NCBI RefSeq assembly: GCF_003185915.1 | Contig: NZ_QHLZ01000001.1 | Location: 434,001 to 498,000 of the forward strand | Source: Arthrobacter psychrochitiniphilus | GTDB lineage: Bacteria; Actinomycetota; Actinomycetes; Actinomycetales; Micrococcaceae | DNA: 64,000 bases | Direction of reading: 5' to 3' | Shown here: one piece after another, positions 18,503 through 27,348 of the stretch | How positions within the stretch are numbered: position 1 is the first letter of the stretch | Layout: the number at the start of each line of letters is the position of its first letter | Translations under genes and position numbers: made by a program | The notes under the pieces: model-generated | Told to the model about the DNA's origin: nothing | Seen by the model: only the letters and a program-made list of their open reading frames with translations | The model's database searches: none

Positions 18503-19438
18503 CTACCCGCGGGCTGCCAGCACGGCGCTGTAGAGTTCACGCTTGCTGACATGCACGTCATGGGCAATCACCGCAACGGCTTCCTTCATGCGCATCCCCT
18601 GTGACATGAGCTCGTTGACAGCAGCCACATGGTCTTCAGTGGTACCCAGGTCACCTTCCAAAGCACCGCCAACAACAATGGCGATCTCGCCGCGAATCTG
18701 GTTTTCTTCAGCCCATTCCAGCAGTCCCGAGAGGGGTTTGCGTATTACTTCTTCATAGGTCTTGGTCAGTTCCCGGCATACGGCGCCGGGGCGGGAAGGC
18801 CCAAAAGCTGTGTGCAGGGCACGCAACATGGCTTCGAGCCTGTGCGGGGCCTCAAAAAACACCATGGTGCGCTTTTCCAGCGCAAGTTCGTGCAGGCGCG
18901 CCGCCCGCTCCCCTGACTTACGCGGCAGGAATCCTTCAAAACAGAACCTATCCGTGGGTAGACCTGAGAGGGCCAGTGCCGTCAAAACAGCTGACGGTCC
19001 CGGAGCAGCTGTCACCTTTACACCTGCGGCAACTGCCGCGCTCACTAGCCGGAAGCCAGGATCGGACACTGACGGCATCCCTGCATCGGTGACCATGAGA
19101 AGTGTCTTGCCGCTTTGTACCTGAGCCAGCAGCTCGGCGGTCTTCACGGCCTCATTGTGTTCGTGGTAACTGATGATCTGCCCGCCCACCTTGACGCCCA
19201 GGCTGGTCACCAGCCGGTGCAGCCGGCGGGTGTCCTCGGCGGCAACAATATCTGCAGCACCCAACCAGGCAATCAGCCGAGCTGAGGCGTCACCCATGTT
19301 TCCAATGGGTGTTGCGGCCAGAATAATGTACCCCTCCCCGGGGAGCGCAGGAGGCGCAAGGCTTGAATCGAGGGTTTCTTCGGTTGTTTCCGAGTCGTCA
19401 TGTGCGGGTGCCGGATTTGTGCCAAAGTCATCTTCCAT
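18503..19438 (-). CDS. rsmI: 16S rRNA (cytidine-1402-2'-O)-methyltransferase
   Basis: Tetrapyrrole-methylase-fold SAM enzyme that adds the 2'-O-methyl group to C1402 of 16S rRNA. Motifs include ILAATPIGNMGDASARLI, AAEDTRRLHRL, SYHEHNE, VTDAGMPSVSDPGFRLV and VFFEAPHRLEAML. I chose ATG at 19436-19438 (311 residues). An acidic 30-residue leader precedes the fold, and the longer open frame upstream would run into the divergent GT39 gene. The divergent rsmI/GT39 pair is conserved in Actinobacteria. Confidence 0.94.
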   Translation of the reverse strand: MEDDFGTNPAPAHDDSETTEETLDSSLAPPALPGEGYIILAATPIGNMGDASARLIAWLGAADIVAAEDTRRLHRLVTSLGVKVGGQIISYHEHNEAVKTAELLAQVQSGKTLLMVTDAGMPSVSDPGFRLVSAAVAAGVKVTAAPGPSAVLTALALSGLPTDRFCFEGFLPRKSGERAARLHELALEKRTMVFFEAPHRLEAMLRALHTAFGPSRPGAVCRELTKTYEEVIRKPLSGLLEWAEENQIRGEIAIVVGGALEGDLGTTEDHVAAVNELMSQGMRMKEAVAVIAHDVHVSKRELYSAVLAARG

Positions 19439-19479
19439 GACACCAGCGTAGTGCGCCCCAGCTTCTGGGCCCACTTGGG

Positions 19480-19493
19480 TAGCATTGACTCCG
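19480..19493 (+). promoter_or_regulatory. -10 box and leaderless start of the GT39 gene
   Basis: TAGCAT (19480-19485) lies exactly 7 nt before the GTG at 19493. There is no Shine-Dalgarno, so the mRNA probably begins with the start codon. Confidence 0.55.
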
Positions 19494-21265
19494 TGCAACC
19501 CCAAGCTATGGATACCGCCCCGGCGGCCCCGGAGAACCCCACCACCTTTGATCCCCAGGCGGACAGCTCTGCTCTCCCGGTAAGCGCTGACTCGGTCACG
19601 GCTGATCCGGCAGTGGAGGCTCCGGTGCCCGCGGCGGGCACGGGAGTTTCTTCGCTGCGGTGGCTGCGAGACCCTGCGCAAGCTTTTACCCGCTCGGCTC
19701 TTGGCGCACGGCTGCTTGGTGCACGCTATTCTTTTTCCACTACCCCGGCGAGCCTGCGGCTTTGGTTTTGGCTGGCGCCTGCCTTGACCGCCTTGGTAGG
19801 TGGACTGCTGCGCTTCCTACGTCTGGGCCAGCCTCCGTCGTTAGTTTTTGACGAGACCTACTACGTCAAGGACGCCTACAGCTACTTACAAAGCGGCTAC
19901 GAGCGAAATTGGGCGGAGAAGGCCAACGACCTCTTCAACCAAGGCATTTTTACCAGCCTAGAGACCACCCCCGAATATGTGGTGCACCCTCCCGTGGGCA
20001 AGTGGATGATTGCCTTTGGTATGTGGCTCTTCGGCCCGGAAAGCACGTTCGGTTGGCGGTTCTCTGCAGCCTTGGTGGGTACCGTATCCATCTTCCTGCT
20101 GGCATTGATTGCTCAGAAGATGTTCCGTTCCACCATTCTGGGCGCCACGGCCGGGCTACTGTTCGCGGTTGACGGGCATGCCATTGTCCAGTCCCGAACA
20201 TCATTGCTGGACATCTTTGTGATGTTCTTTGCCCTCGCCGCCTTTGGCGCCATCATCATGGACCGTGATGATGGACGACGGCGGCTGGCTGCGAAGCTTT
20301 CCATCCTCGCCGGCCCCGGCGGCTTGGTCCCGGCCAAGGAGCTCCTCTATGGGCCGTGGCTGGGCATCCGCTGGTGGCGGCTGGCCGCCGGCGTAGCTCT
20401 GGGCCTGTGCATTGGCACCAAATGGTCAGGTTTGTTTTTCCTGGCTGCTTTTGGCTTGATGAGCGTTATTTGGGATATGAATGCCCGCCGCATCGCCGGC
20501 ATTAAGTATTGGGTGATGGGTGCTATCTGGAAGGACGGCATTGTTGCCTTTGTCAGCATGGTTCCCGTGGCGGCTGCAACGTATTTGGCTAGCTGGACCG
20601 GCTGGTTCATGTCCAAGGATGCGTATGACAGGAATTGGGCTGGCGAGAATCCCTCCACGGTGTGGGGTTGGATCCCGGATTCGCTGCGTTCCTTGTGGCA
20701 CTACCACTCCACCGCCTATAACTTCCACACCGGTTTGGGTTCTGATCACCCCTACAAGGCCAACGCTTGGTCCTGGCTGGTCATGGGCCGCCCCACCTCT
20801 TTCTATGTGAAGAACTATGAGAATGGTGACGGCGGCTGCGTAGTGGCAAAATGCACTGCAGCAGTCACCAGCGTGGGCAACCCGCTGATCTGGTGGGGCG
20901 GGACCTTAGCCATCCTGTTCCTGGTGGGCGTGTGGGCCATCAAACGCGACTGGCGTGCCGGGGCCATCCTGGCCGGATTCGCTGCCGGCTTCCTGCCGTG
21001 GATCTTCTACCCGCTGCGCACCATCTTCTTCTTCTACGCCATTGCCTACGAACCCTTCATGATCTTGGCTCTGGTGCTGGTTTTGGGCATGGTCCTGGGC
21101 AAGGTTTCCGACCCTCCCTGGCGTCGTCAACAAGGCGCCATCATCGTAGGGATCTTCCTGGTCCTCGTAGTAGCCCTGAGCGCCTTCTTTTACCCCATTT
21201 GGGCGGCGGAGATTATCCCGCAAGAACAATGGCGTCAACACATGTGGCTGCCCAGCTGGATCTAA
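19493..21265 (+). CDS. Dolichyl-phosphate-mannose--protein mannosyltransferase (GT39)
   Basis: Polytopic membrane enzyme that transfers mannose from polyprenyl-phosphate-mannose to Ser/Thr of secreted proteins. It is about 590 residues. An Ala/Pro-rich cytoplasmic start is followed by the catalytic Asp-Glu motif FDETYYVKDAYSYLQ in the first external loop, then about ten membrane spans. The C-terminus YPIWAAEIIPQEQWRQHMWLPSWI is typical of actinobacterial PMT. The start is taken as GTG at 19493 because of the -10 box 7 nt upstream; ATG at 19508 is the alternative. The mannose donor route fits with manA in this window. Confidence 0.92.
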   Translation: MQPQAMDTAPAAPENPTTFDPQADSSALPVSADSVTADPAVEAPVPAAGTGVSSLRWLRDPAQAFTRSALGARLLGARYSFSTTPASLRLWFWLAPALTALVGGLLRFLRLGQPPSLVFDETYYVKDAYSYLQSGYERNWAEKANDLFNQGIFTSLETTPEYVVHPPVGKWMIAFGMWLFGPESTFGWRFSAALVGTVSIFLLALIAQKMFRSTILGATAGLLFAVDGHAIVQSRTSLLDIFVMFFALAAFGAIIMDRDDGRRRLAAKLSILAGPGGLVPAKELLYGPWLGIRWWRLAAGVALGLCIGTKWSGLFFLAAFGLMSVIWDMNARRIAGIKYWVMGAIWKDGIVAFVSMVPVAAATYLASWTGWFMSKDAYDRNWAGENPSTVWGWIPDSLRSLWHYHSTAYNFHTGLGSDHPYKANAWSWLVMGRPTSFYVKNYENGDGGCVVAKCTAAVTSVGNPLIWWGGTLAILFLVGVWAIKRDWRAGAILAGFAAGFLPWIFYPLRTIFFFYAIAYEPFMILALVLVLGMVLGKVSDPPWRRQQGAIIVGIFLVLVVALSAFFYPIWAAEIIPQEQWRQHMWLPSWI

Positions 21266-21655
21266 CCACCGCCTTTTTCATGACGTTCACCGGCCGAGCC
21301 AGCCGGCGGGTGGACTGGGAAGCAGCGAAGGTTAGCGGGGTGGGGTTGTGGCCTGCTAACGGCTGTCTCCCAAATACCTCCGGATCCGACTATCACACTT
21401 CTTCACCAATTGTGAGACCCCTAACCTTTTGGACCACAGAACTACCTCAGAAATAATGTTGGGCCCCATGAAACGCTTTTTGTCACAGCCTGGCTTCTCT
21501 GATGCCCTCCCAGGCCTGCCCGCTTTCAAACCCAGTACTGATATATGACTTACTGGCATGAGGCTTACTAGCGCCCGAACCGTGGGTGGCCATGATTACT
21601 GAATGACATTGTGCCCGGCACAGCGCCAGAGCCTGGCTAAGGAGGCTGTCAATTG
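21266..21655. other. Gene-poor stretch after the GT39 gene
   Basis: About 390 bp without a convincing gene. It is less GC-rich than its surroundings and holds no clear terminator hairpin or tRNA. It ends with an AAGGAGG Shine-Dalgarno sequence in front of the small open frame at 21656. Confidence 0.5.
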
Positions 21656-21949
21656 ATGGCAAAACGGCCTCGACGGCTTTCCTATGAAAAGAGGTACTAT
21701 CGCTACCGTTCGCCACGCTGGCAGTATCTACTTTTGGCGCTATTGGCTGCCGTAGCGGGCTTGCTGCACAGCTATGCCGCGCGGCGGCCGGGACGTTGCG
21801 CCGCAATGACGGCCACGCGGCGCTCTCTTGTTGGCCAGGTGAAGGCTAACGTCAGCGACGAGACCACTAGGACAAAGGCACCGATGAAGATGCCGGAATC
21901 CAACCAAAATTGGCTAGGGAACAACCTGATGAGGGTGTCGTCGGTGTAG
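21656..21949 (+). CDS. Possible small basic membrane protein
   Basis: ATG preceded by a perfect AAGGAGG with 10-nt spacing. The first 40 residues look like a real protein: a basic, Tyr-rich start (KRPRRLSYEKRYYRYRSPRW) and a single hydrophobic helix (YLLLALLAAVAGLLH). From about 21772 the frame overlaps the 3' end of the TIGR01906 gene on the other strand, and its composition there looks like a shadow. Either a short gene lost its original stop, or this is chance. I do not recognise a family. Confidence 0.3.
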   Translation: MAKRPRRLSYEKRYYRYRSPRWQYLLLALLAAVAGLLHSYAARRPGRCAAMTATRRSLVGQVKANVSDETTRTKAPMKMPESNQNWLGNNLMRVSSV

Positions 21950-22947
21950 AACGTCCACGTTCCTTGGGCGAAGAAAATCTTATGAAAGTCAGTAAAGAAC
22001 CCTTCCCAGCCGGTTGCGGCAAAAACACCCAAAGCAATGATCAAGACCAAAGTGGCGATCGAGCCTGCGAAAAAAGCCCGGCGATTGCCGCCGAAGCTAC
22101 GCCGCGAAAGATATATCACGCCAATAGCCATGATGACCGCCAGGAGCAGGGCGCTGAGGAAGGCCATAACAATAACGGTCTTCACATCTGCCATATGCCC
22201 CACTTCCCGGGTCAGGAACAAGGGGTTGCCAATGGAGTTGACCAGGTCACCCAAGTACCGGGGCGGGGCAAAGTTGAGCAGGTAGTCCACGGTGTAGGAG
22301 CCGTAGGTGAGCCTGTCCTCGGTGCTGAACCCAAAAGAGTCGATCGGGAACCCGGGGCGGTGGTACTCGATCCACAAAAACGTGGAGGTGGTGACCAGCC
22401 TGATGGCTAGTACCAGCAGCACGATGGGATAGAAAACTGCGATGATGACCTGAAATACCCGTGTCAGTACTGGCTTTGTATTGACGGCCTTGTCTCTGGC
22501 AGCCTTGCGCTTTGCCTGTTCCTCAGCCGAGGGGCGCACAACGGCACTGTCCTCGCCCTGTACATCTGGTGTCCCCGTGCCACCAGCCACGGCTTCGGCC
22601 ACGGCCGCGCTCTTAGCCAGTGCTGCGGCGATTTCCTCGTCACTGGGCAACTGCGGCATCCGCGATGCCGCCCGCATGGGTTCCTGGTGAGCAACTTGCT
22701 CTATTTTGATCCGTGAGACCGAGCTCTCGCCAACAGGTGCCGCCACGCGCCGAGCACGGGCCTTTTCCGCAAGAGCAGCGGCCTCACTGGCAGCAACCTT
22801 GGTATCAGCGGCCTTGGTATCAGCGCTGCCGGCGGCGGGACTGCCTTGTTGGGCCTGCGCCCCAACTTCTTGGCGTGCCACAGCATCTTGGCGTGTCACA
22901 GCATCTTCGGGTGTCACTGAGTCCTGGGGCTTTGAATTCTCGCTCAC
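21772..22947 (-). CDS. TIGR01906 family integral membrane protein
   Basis: About 391 residues. The first 170 are hydrophilic, Ala/Glu/Gln-rich and probably cytoplasmic, with degenerate DAVTRQ/DAVARQ repeats. The rest has four to five membrane segments and the FSTEDRLTYGSYTVDYLLN region typical of TIGR01906. Function is unknown. I prefer GTG at 22945-22947 to the longer open frame because a TATCGT -10 box lies 8 nt upstream, predicting a leaderless mRNA. It follows the SGNH gene on the same strand but has its own promoter. Confidence 0.8.
   Translation of the reverse strand: MSENSKPQDSVTPEDAVTRQDAVARQEVGAQAQQGSPAAGSADTKAADTKVAASEAAALAEKARARRVAAPVGESSVSRIKIEQVAHQEPMRAASRMPQLPSDEEIAAALAKSAAVAEAVAGGTGTPDVQGEDSAVVRPSAEEQAKRKAARDKAVNTKPVLTRVFQVIIAVFYPIVLLVLAIRLVTTSTFLWIEYHRPGFPIDSFGFSTEDRLTYGSYTVDYLLNFAPPRYLGDLVNSIGNPLFLTREVGHMADVKTVIVMAFLSALLLAVIMAIGVIYLSRRSFGGNRRAFFAGSIATLVLIIALGVFAATGWEGFFTDFHKIFFAQGTWTFYTDDTLIRLFPSQFWLDSGIFIGAFVLVVSSLTLAFTWPTRERRVAVIAAQRPGRRAA
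22868..22921. repeat. 18-bp tandem repeat in the TIGR01906 gene
   Basis: Three adjacent 18-bp units (first: TCTTGGCGTGCCACAGCA), the third diverged, in frame in the disordered N-terminal region. A 15-bp duplication of CCTTGGTATCAGCGG lies about 50 bp further into the gene. Confidence 0.85.
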
Positions 22948-22955
22948 AAGTCCAA

Positions 22956-22961
22956 ACGATA
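22956..22961 (-). promoter_or_regulatory. -10 box for leaderless TIGR01906 gene
   Basis: TATCGT on the minus strand, 8 nt before the GTG start and inside the 65-bp gap after the SGNH gene. Confidence 0.45.
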
Positions 22962-23012
22962 CCGGCAGGCGGTCCCACCCGGTGACTGCCACCCCGTGAC
23001 GATGCCAAACTG

Positions 23013-24017
23013 TCACTCTGGTTCTTTTTCAGGCTTGGGTGCCGCTCCCGCATCTGGTGGACCAGCCTCACCAAAGAGGCGGCCCCGGCTGGAAAGCGGG
23101 ACACTCTGCAGGGGTGCCGGCACAGGCCGTTTGGCACCGAATCCTCCTGTCGGGGACTCGTGCCGGATTCCTCGGAGTACGTAGGGCATCAAATAGTTCC
23201 GGGCCCACGCGATGTCACCGACTCTCGCTTTCCGCCAACTTGTCACAGGAAGCGGTTTGGGCGTCAGTGGCTTCAGGGAGTTCGGCACACCCAGCGTTTC
23301 TAGGACCATAGCCGCCACTGCGTGGTGACCCAGGGCTGACGGGTGGAGCCGATCCTGACTCCACATGCGCGGATCATGTAGTTCCTTCATGGCCCACAAA
23401 TCGGCCACAAGGCACTCGTGGTGTTCGGCGATGCTGCGCATATTTTCATTGAAGATGGCAATCTTCGTACGGAATTGGCCCATGACGGTGGAGCGCCCGG
23501 AGTCCGGCCCAACAAAGATCAGGACGCTCACTCCCTGCAGGCGCAGGCGGCTCACGGCTCCCTCTAAAAGAGCGGCCAGCTTGTCAGGGTCCGCACCGGT
23601 GTGAAAGAGATCGTTGCCTCCTGCTTGAAATGAGACCAGATCTGGTGTCAGCGCCAGGGCGGGACCCACTTGGGTGTCAATTACCTCGTGCAGTAGTTGC
23701 CCCCTGACGGCCAGGTTTGCGTAGGCGAAATCTGGCACTCCCACACTCAACTCCTCCGCTGCACGGTCCGCCCATCCTCGATATCCGCCGGGACTGCCCG
23801 GTTCCGGATCATCCAGGCCTTCCGTAAAGGAATCTCCCAATGCCACAAAACGCCGCCACGGGTGCGGTGGAATGAGTTGATCCGCGCTCCCCTGTTGCAC
23901 CGTGGTCTGGAACAACCCCGTGTTCTGCAACAGTCCGTTGTCCTGGCCTGCAGTGTCATCACCCATATCCCCATCTTGCACCCACGGGGTGATTTTGGGG
24001 AGGCCTGCGGCAAGCAT
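23013..24017 (-). CDS. SGNH/GDSL-type hydrolase
   Basis: Esterase/lipase-like hydrolase of up to 334 residues. Block I is FVALGDSFTEG (nucleophile Ser), block III is FQAGGNDLF, and block V is DRLHPSALGHH with the catalytic Asp and His. There is no signal peptide, so it is probably cytoplasmic. The first possible ATG is used here; GTG at 23981 or ATG at 23966 are alternatives, because the first 45 residues are not part of the fold. It begins 20 bp after the SpoIIM-family stop and is likely co-transcribed with it. The natural substrate cannot be told. Confidence 0.85.
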   Translation of the reverse strand: MLAAGLPKITPWVQDGDMGDDTAGQDNGLLQNTGLFQTTVQQGSADQLIPPHPWRRFVALGDSFTEGLDDPEPGSPGGYRGWADRAAEELSVGVPDFAYANLAVRGQLLHEVIDTQVGPALALTPDLVSFQAGGNDLFHTGADPDKLAALLEGAVSRLRLQGVSVLIFVGPDSGRSTVMGQFRTKIAIFNENMRSIAEHHECLVADLWAMKELHDPRMWSQDRLHPSALGHHAVAAMVLETLGVPNSLKPLTPKPLPVTSWRKARVGDIAWARNYLMPYVLRGIRHESPTGGFGAKRPVPAPLQSVPLSSRGRLFGEAGPPDAGAAPKPEKEPE

Positions 24018-24037
24018 CTATTAGCCTGACGCAACTA

Positions 24038-25030
24038 CTAGGACGAGCGGATGGTGGCTCCGGCGTCGTCCGGGTTAAGGTCACCCAACTCCCCTGCAAG
24101 GAACGCCTTGCGGCCCAATATCAGGGTGTAGGCCCAGTACGCCCCAAGAACCAGTGCGCCAATGGTGATTTTGGCCCACACAGGAAGCGGGCTTGGTGTG
24201 ACATAAGCTTCCACGAGGCCGGAGATAAACAAGACGAAGACCAATCCCACGGCCACCGTCATGAGCGAACGTCCTTCACGGGCCAGCGAATCCAGCCGTG
24301 TGCGGGGCCCAGGGCTCACCCAAGCCCAAAATATCCGCAGTCCTGCGGCGGAGGCAATGAAGATGGCTGTCAGTTCCATGAGACCGTGCGGAAGAATATA
24401 GCTGAAGAAAACATCACCCTTGCCATAGGCGAACATGGCTCCGGCGGTGACACCAACGTTCTGGGCATTCATGAAAATTTGATACGGCACAAAGGCCCCG
24501 GTGATCCCGAAGGCCACGCACTGGGCAGCAATCCAGGCGTTATTGGTCCAGACGGCGCCGGCAAAGGAGGCTGCCGGATTTTCCGAGTAATAGTTCACAA
24601 AGTCGTGATTGACCAGCTGCTGCAGTTCCGCGTCAGATCCCAGAGCCGCCTGTACGGCCGGATCCCCTGCCACCCACAGCGCAAAGAGGGAGGCGATGAG
24701 AATAAAAACGCCGCCAATAATAACCGTCAGCCAGCGCAGCCGGTAGAAGGCTGCCGGCAGGGCTACAACGAAGAACGTTGCAATATCAAGAAAAATATTG
24801 CTTCGCGCGCCCGTAAACCGAGTCCGGGCGTTGGCCAACGTTGCTGACAATGAGGCGGAGAGAGCACTTTCAGCCGTGAGGGAGCGGATGAGGGACAAAT
24901 GTCCTGAAACGCTTTGATACAAATGCAGCAGTTCATCCGCCTCGGCACCGCTCAATCGCCGTTTCCGGGCAAGCGTATTTAGCCGCTCCCATTGCGGGCG
25001 GTGTACCGAGGTAAAGGCATCCATGTCCAT
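24038..25030 (-). CDS. SpoIIM (stage II sporulation protein M) family membrane protein
   Basis: 330 residues. The cytoplasmic start DAFTSVHRPQWERLNTLARKRRLSGAEADELLHLYQ is diagnostic of the actinobacterial SpoIIM/DUF95 family. Five to six membrane segments follow. These bacteria do not sporulate; in Actinobacteria the gene is commonly paired with a divergent RDD-family gene and found near moxR/DUF58-type genes, suggesting membrane remodelling (inference). The start is taken as ATG 25028-25030 because TATGCT lies exactly 7 nt upstream; ATG at 25042 overlaps that box. Confidence 0.88.
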   Translation of the reverse strand: MDMDAFTSVHRPQWERLNTLARKRRLSGAEADELLHLYQSVSGHLSLIRSLTAESALSASLSATLANARTRFTGARSNIFLDIATFFVVALPAAFYRLRWLTVIIGGVFILIASLFALWVAGDPAVQAALGSDAELQQLVNHDFVNYYSENPAASFAGAVWTNNAWIAAQCVAFGITGAFVPYQIFMNAQNVGVTAGAMFAYGKGDVFFSYILPHGLMELTAIFIASAAGLRIFWAWVSPGPRTRLDSLAREGRSLMTVAVGLVFVLFISGLVEAYVTPSPLPVWAKITIGALVLGAYWAYTLILGRKAFLAGELGDLNPDDAGATIRSS

Positions 25031-25083
25031 CCGCACCAGCATATAGGGCCGAGGTCCCAGGGCGTGGATAGACTGTTTTCATG
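25028..25083. promoter_or_regulatory. Divergent leaderless promoter pair (SpoIIM / RDD)
   Basis: Only 50 bp separate the two start codons. Minus strand: TATGCT (complement of 25038-25043), 7 nt, ATG. Plus strand: TAGACT (25069-25074), 6 nt, ATG at 25081. Neither gene has a Shine-Dalgarno. The -35 zones of the two promoters must overlap, so the two genes are likely controlled together. Confidence 0.6.
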
Positions 25084-25878
25084 TCCGCAATTATCACCGG
25101 TGAAGCCGTTGTCCTGGAACTTCGCCCCGCTTCCTTCGCTGCCCGCTCCGTGGCCACGGCCATTGACCTGACAGTCACGCTGGCTGTGGCGTTTGGCTTG
25201 TTCGTTTTACTGGGCCAGGTGGCATTCATGCTGGATCCGGCCGCAGCGCGTGCCATCATTTTGGCTATTGTGGTGGGCTTGCTTGTGGTTGTCCCGATCA
25301 CGGTGGAGACGCTGAGCCGGGGTAAGTCGCTGGGAAAGCTTGTTATGGGGCTGCGTGTGGTGCGCGACGACGGCGGTTCCATCCGCTTCCGGCACGCCTT
25401 GGTTAGGGCACTGCTGGCGGTGCTGGAAATTTACCTCACGCTGGGTTCGGTGGCCTGCCTGGTTTCATTGTTCAATGACAAGTCCAAGCGGCTCGGTGAC
25501 ATGCTTGCCGGCACTTACGCCATCCGAGACCGCGCTCCCAAGAGCGTGCCCCTGCAGGTTTCAGTGGCCCCCGCACTGGCACAATGGGCCGCGTTGGCCG
25601 ATATTGGCCGGCTTCCCGATCCTCTGGCGCGGCGCATCTCCTTGTTCCTGCGTCAAGGAAGCGCCATGGCCGGGAACTCCCGCTTTGCCCTGGCCATGGA
25701 ATTGGCCAGTGAAGCCAGTGCCCACGTGGCGCCTCTTCCGGCTCCCGGAACCGATCCCACAGTATTCCTCGCCTCACTCATCGCAGAGCGTCGAGACCGC
25801 GAATACCGCCGCATGGATGCGGCAGCAGCGCGGGCAGCGGCTATCAGTAGTGCGCTAGGGCGCCACGGGGTGGGCTAG
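25081..25878 (+). CDS. RDD family membrane protein
   Basis: 265 residues. It has three membrane segments in the first 150 and the RDD arginine motif near the N-terminus (LRPASFAARSVATAIDLTV). A soluble C-terminal part has RRISLFLRQGSAMAGNSRFALAMELA, usual for actinobacterial members. RDD proteins are poorly understood; some are Na+/H+ antiporter-like. It is divergent from the SpoIIM-family gene, a recurring pair. A TAGACT box 6 nt upstream of the ATG predicts a leaderless transcript. Confidence 0.88.
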   Translation: MSAIITGEAVVLELRPASFAARSVATAIDLTVTLAVAFGLFVLLGQVAFMLDPAAARAIILAIVVGLLVVVPITVETLSRGKSLGKLVMGLRVVRDDGGSIRFRHALVRALLAVLEIYLTLGSVACLVSLFNDKSKRLGDMLAGTYAIRDRAPKSVPLQVSVAPALAQWAALADIGRLPDPLARRISLFLRQGSAMAGNSRFALAMELASEASAHVAPLPAPGTDPTVFLASLIAERRDREYRRMDAAAARAAAISSALGRHGVG

Positions 25879-25907
25879 ATCACGGGGTTGGCGGGAAGTA
25901 GCCTGCC

Positions 25908-25943
25908 GCTGCGTTTACGTGAGGGGCTGCCTTAGCGTGAGGC
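25908..25943. repeat. 18-bp imperfect duplication across the L,D-transpeptidase stop
   Basis: Adjacent units 25908-25925 and 25926-25943 match at 14 of 18 positions. The second unit contains the gene's last codons and its TAA; the first lies just past the stop. Confidence 0.7.
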
Positions 25944-27170
25944 GTAGTCCTTGAACGCGAAGTTCCAATCGCCGTAACCATCCGTGGGATGGATGGTGTC
26001 ATTGGGTGTGCCCACCGTGTGGACAAGATCGCCTGGGCGCATATTCTCAAAGACCCAGCCAGCGCCTTCATGGGAGAGCCCAATGCAGCCGTGTGAGAGG
26101 TTGGTGACGCCCAGGTAGGGAATGGCATAGGGGGTGGCTTGATGGATGAAGATGCCACTGTTGGAAAGCCGTGTGGCGAATTCCACGTCCACGGAGCCGT
26201 AGTCGCCCGGATCCCCTGGTTTGAGCCCAATGGTTGATGCCTTGAAGGTGGCGTAGCGCTGCTTATCAGCGGTAATCACCATGAACCCGGAGGCTGAGGG
26301 GAACCTTTCATCGCCCATGGATGCCGGGAAGGTTTTGGCTACCTGGTCATTGATGAGAATGCTGACGGACATGTTGGCCGCATCCGCTTCCATGATGACC
26401 TTGTTGCCAATGTTGACCTCGTAGCTTTTGTTGGCGTTGTAGATCATGCCGTTGCCAATATCGGTGCCAAACAGTGCCATCTGCACCGTGAGTTTGCTGT
26501 TGGCAGGCCAGTAGTCAGCGCCGCGGTAGCGAACCTTGGTATCCGAGTACCAGCGGAACGCGCCCTGTTGGCCCGTGCTGCTGGTGATGGTGATGGCCTT
26601 CTCTACGGCTTCCTTATTGATGACTGGTTCGCTGAAGTTGAATTCGAGCGGTTGCCCCACTCCAACAGTGGCACCCTCAGCCGGGTATACCCAGGCATCA
26701 GCCTCATGTGAGGCGGCAACGGTGGAGAACGAACTGTACGTGGTGGTCTTGGTGCCTGCGGTGTCCTGGGCCGTAACACTAAAGACGTAATCGGTGCCGA
26801 ATTTCAGAGGTTCTTTGGAAATCCATTTACGGTTACTCACCACCAGTTCACCAGCAACCGGGGTGCCCGTTGCTTGTTCTTCCAGGACGGCTTTGGCCAC
26901 CGTGCCATTGGTGACCATGGCGTTTACTTCAGTGGCAGGGTTTACGGAGACGGTTCCTGTTGCGGGGCTGACCAACGTCTGCACCGGAACAGCGGGGGTG
27001 GTGGAGGGTGGTGCCGTGGTGGCCGTGCTGGTTTCAGCGGCACCGGGGGCGGGACTTTCGCCCACTGCAGAGCACCCTGTACCGGATAAAGCCAAGCCCA
27101 AAGCGAGCAAGGAGATCAAGGCAACTCGCAATCCCTTGCGACGATTCCTGGTCTCATCCAACTCAGCCAT
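25932..27170 (-). CDS. L,D-transpeptidase lipoprotein with Ig-like domains
   Basis: Peptidoglycan cross-linking enzyme making 3-3 links. It has a lipoprotein signal with lipobox LSGTGC, a Thr/Pro-rich linker, two bacterial Ig-like domains (about 60-250), then the YkuD catalytic domain with HQATPY and the nucleophile motif SHGCIGLSHEG. This is the actinobacterial LdtMt2-like layout. I chose ATG at 27168-27170 (412 residues) with GGGAG 7 nt upstream; an ATG ten codons earlier is possible. It stands alone, with a stop-spanning 18-bp duplication at its 3' end. Confidence 0.93.
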   Translation of the reverse strand: MAELDETRNRRKGLRVALISLLALGLALSGTGCSAVGESPAPGAAETSTATTAPPSTTPAVPVQTLVSPATGTVSVNPATEVNAMVTNGTVAKAVLEEQATGTPVAGELVVSNRKWISKEPLKFGTDYVFSVTAQDTAGTKTTTYSSFSTVAASHEADAWVYPAEGATVGVGQPLEFNFSEPVINKEAVEKAITITSSTGQQGAFRWYSDTKVRYRGADYWPANSKLTVQMALFGTDIGNGMIYNANKSYEVNIGNKVIMEADAANMSVSILINDQVAKTFPASMGDERFPSASGFMVITADKQRYATFKASTIGLKPGDPGDYGSVDVEFATRLSNSGIFIHQATPYAIPYLGVTNLSHGCIGLSHEGAGWVFENMRPGDLVHTVGTPNDTIHPTDGYGDWNFAFKDYASR

Positions 27171-27348
27171 GCAAACTCCCATTCGGTGGACTAATTCCAA
27201 TGTCCGCTATCGTGGCACCACTAGTGCCGGATACAATTTTACGCCACGATTGCGTGCCAGCGAGCCGCGCCAAGCCCAGAGGGCCGCGGTGTTATGGGGT
27301 TGTTATGGGAAGTGAAGTCTAGACCCCAGCGGCAGATGTCCGGGGCGG

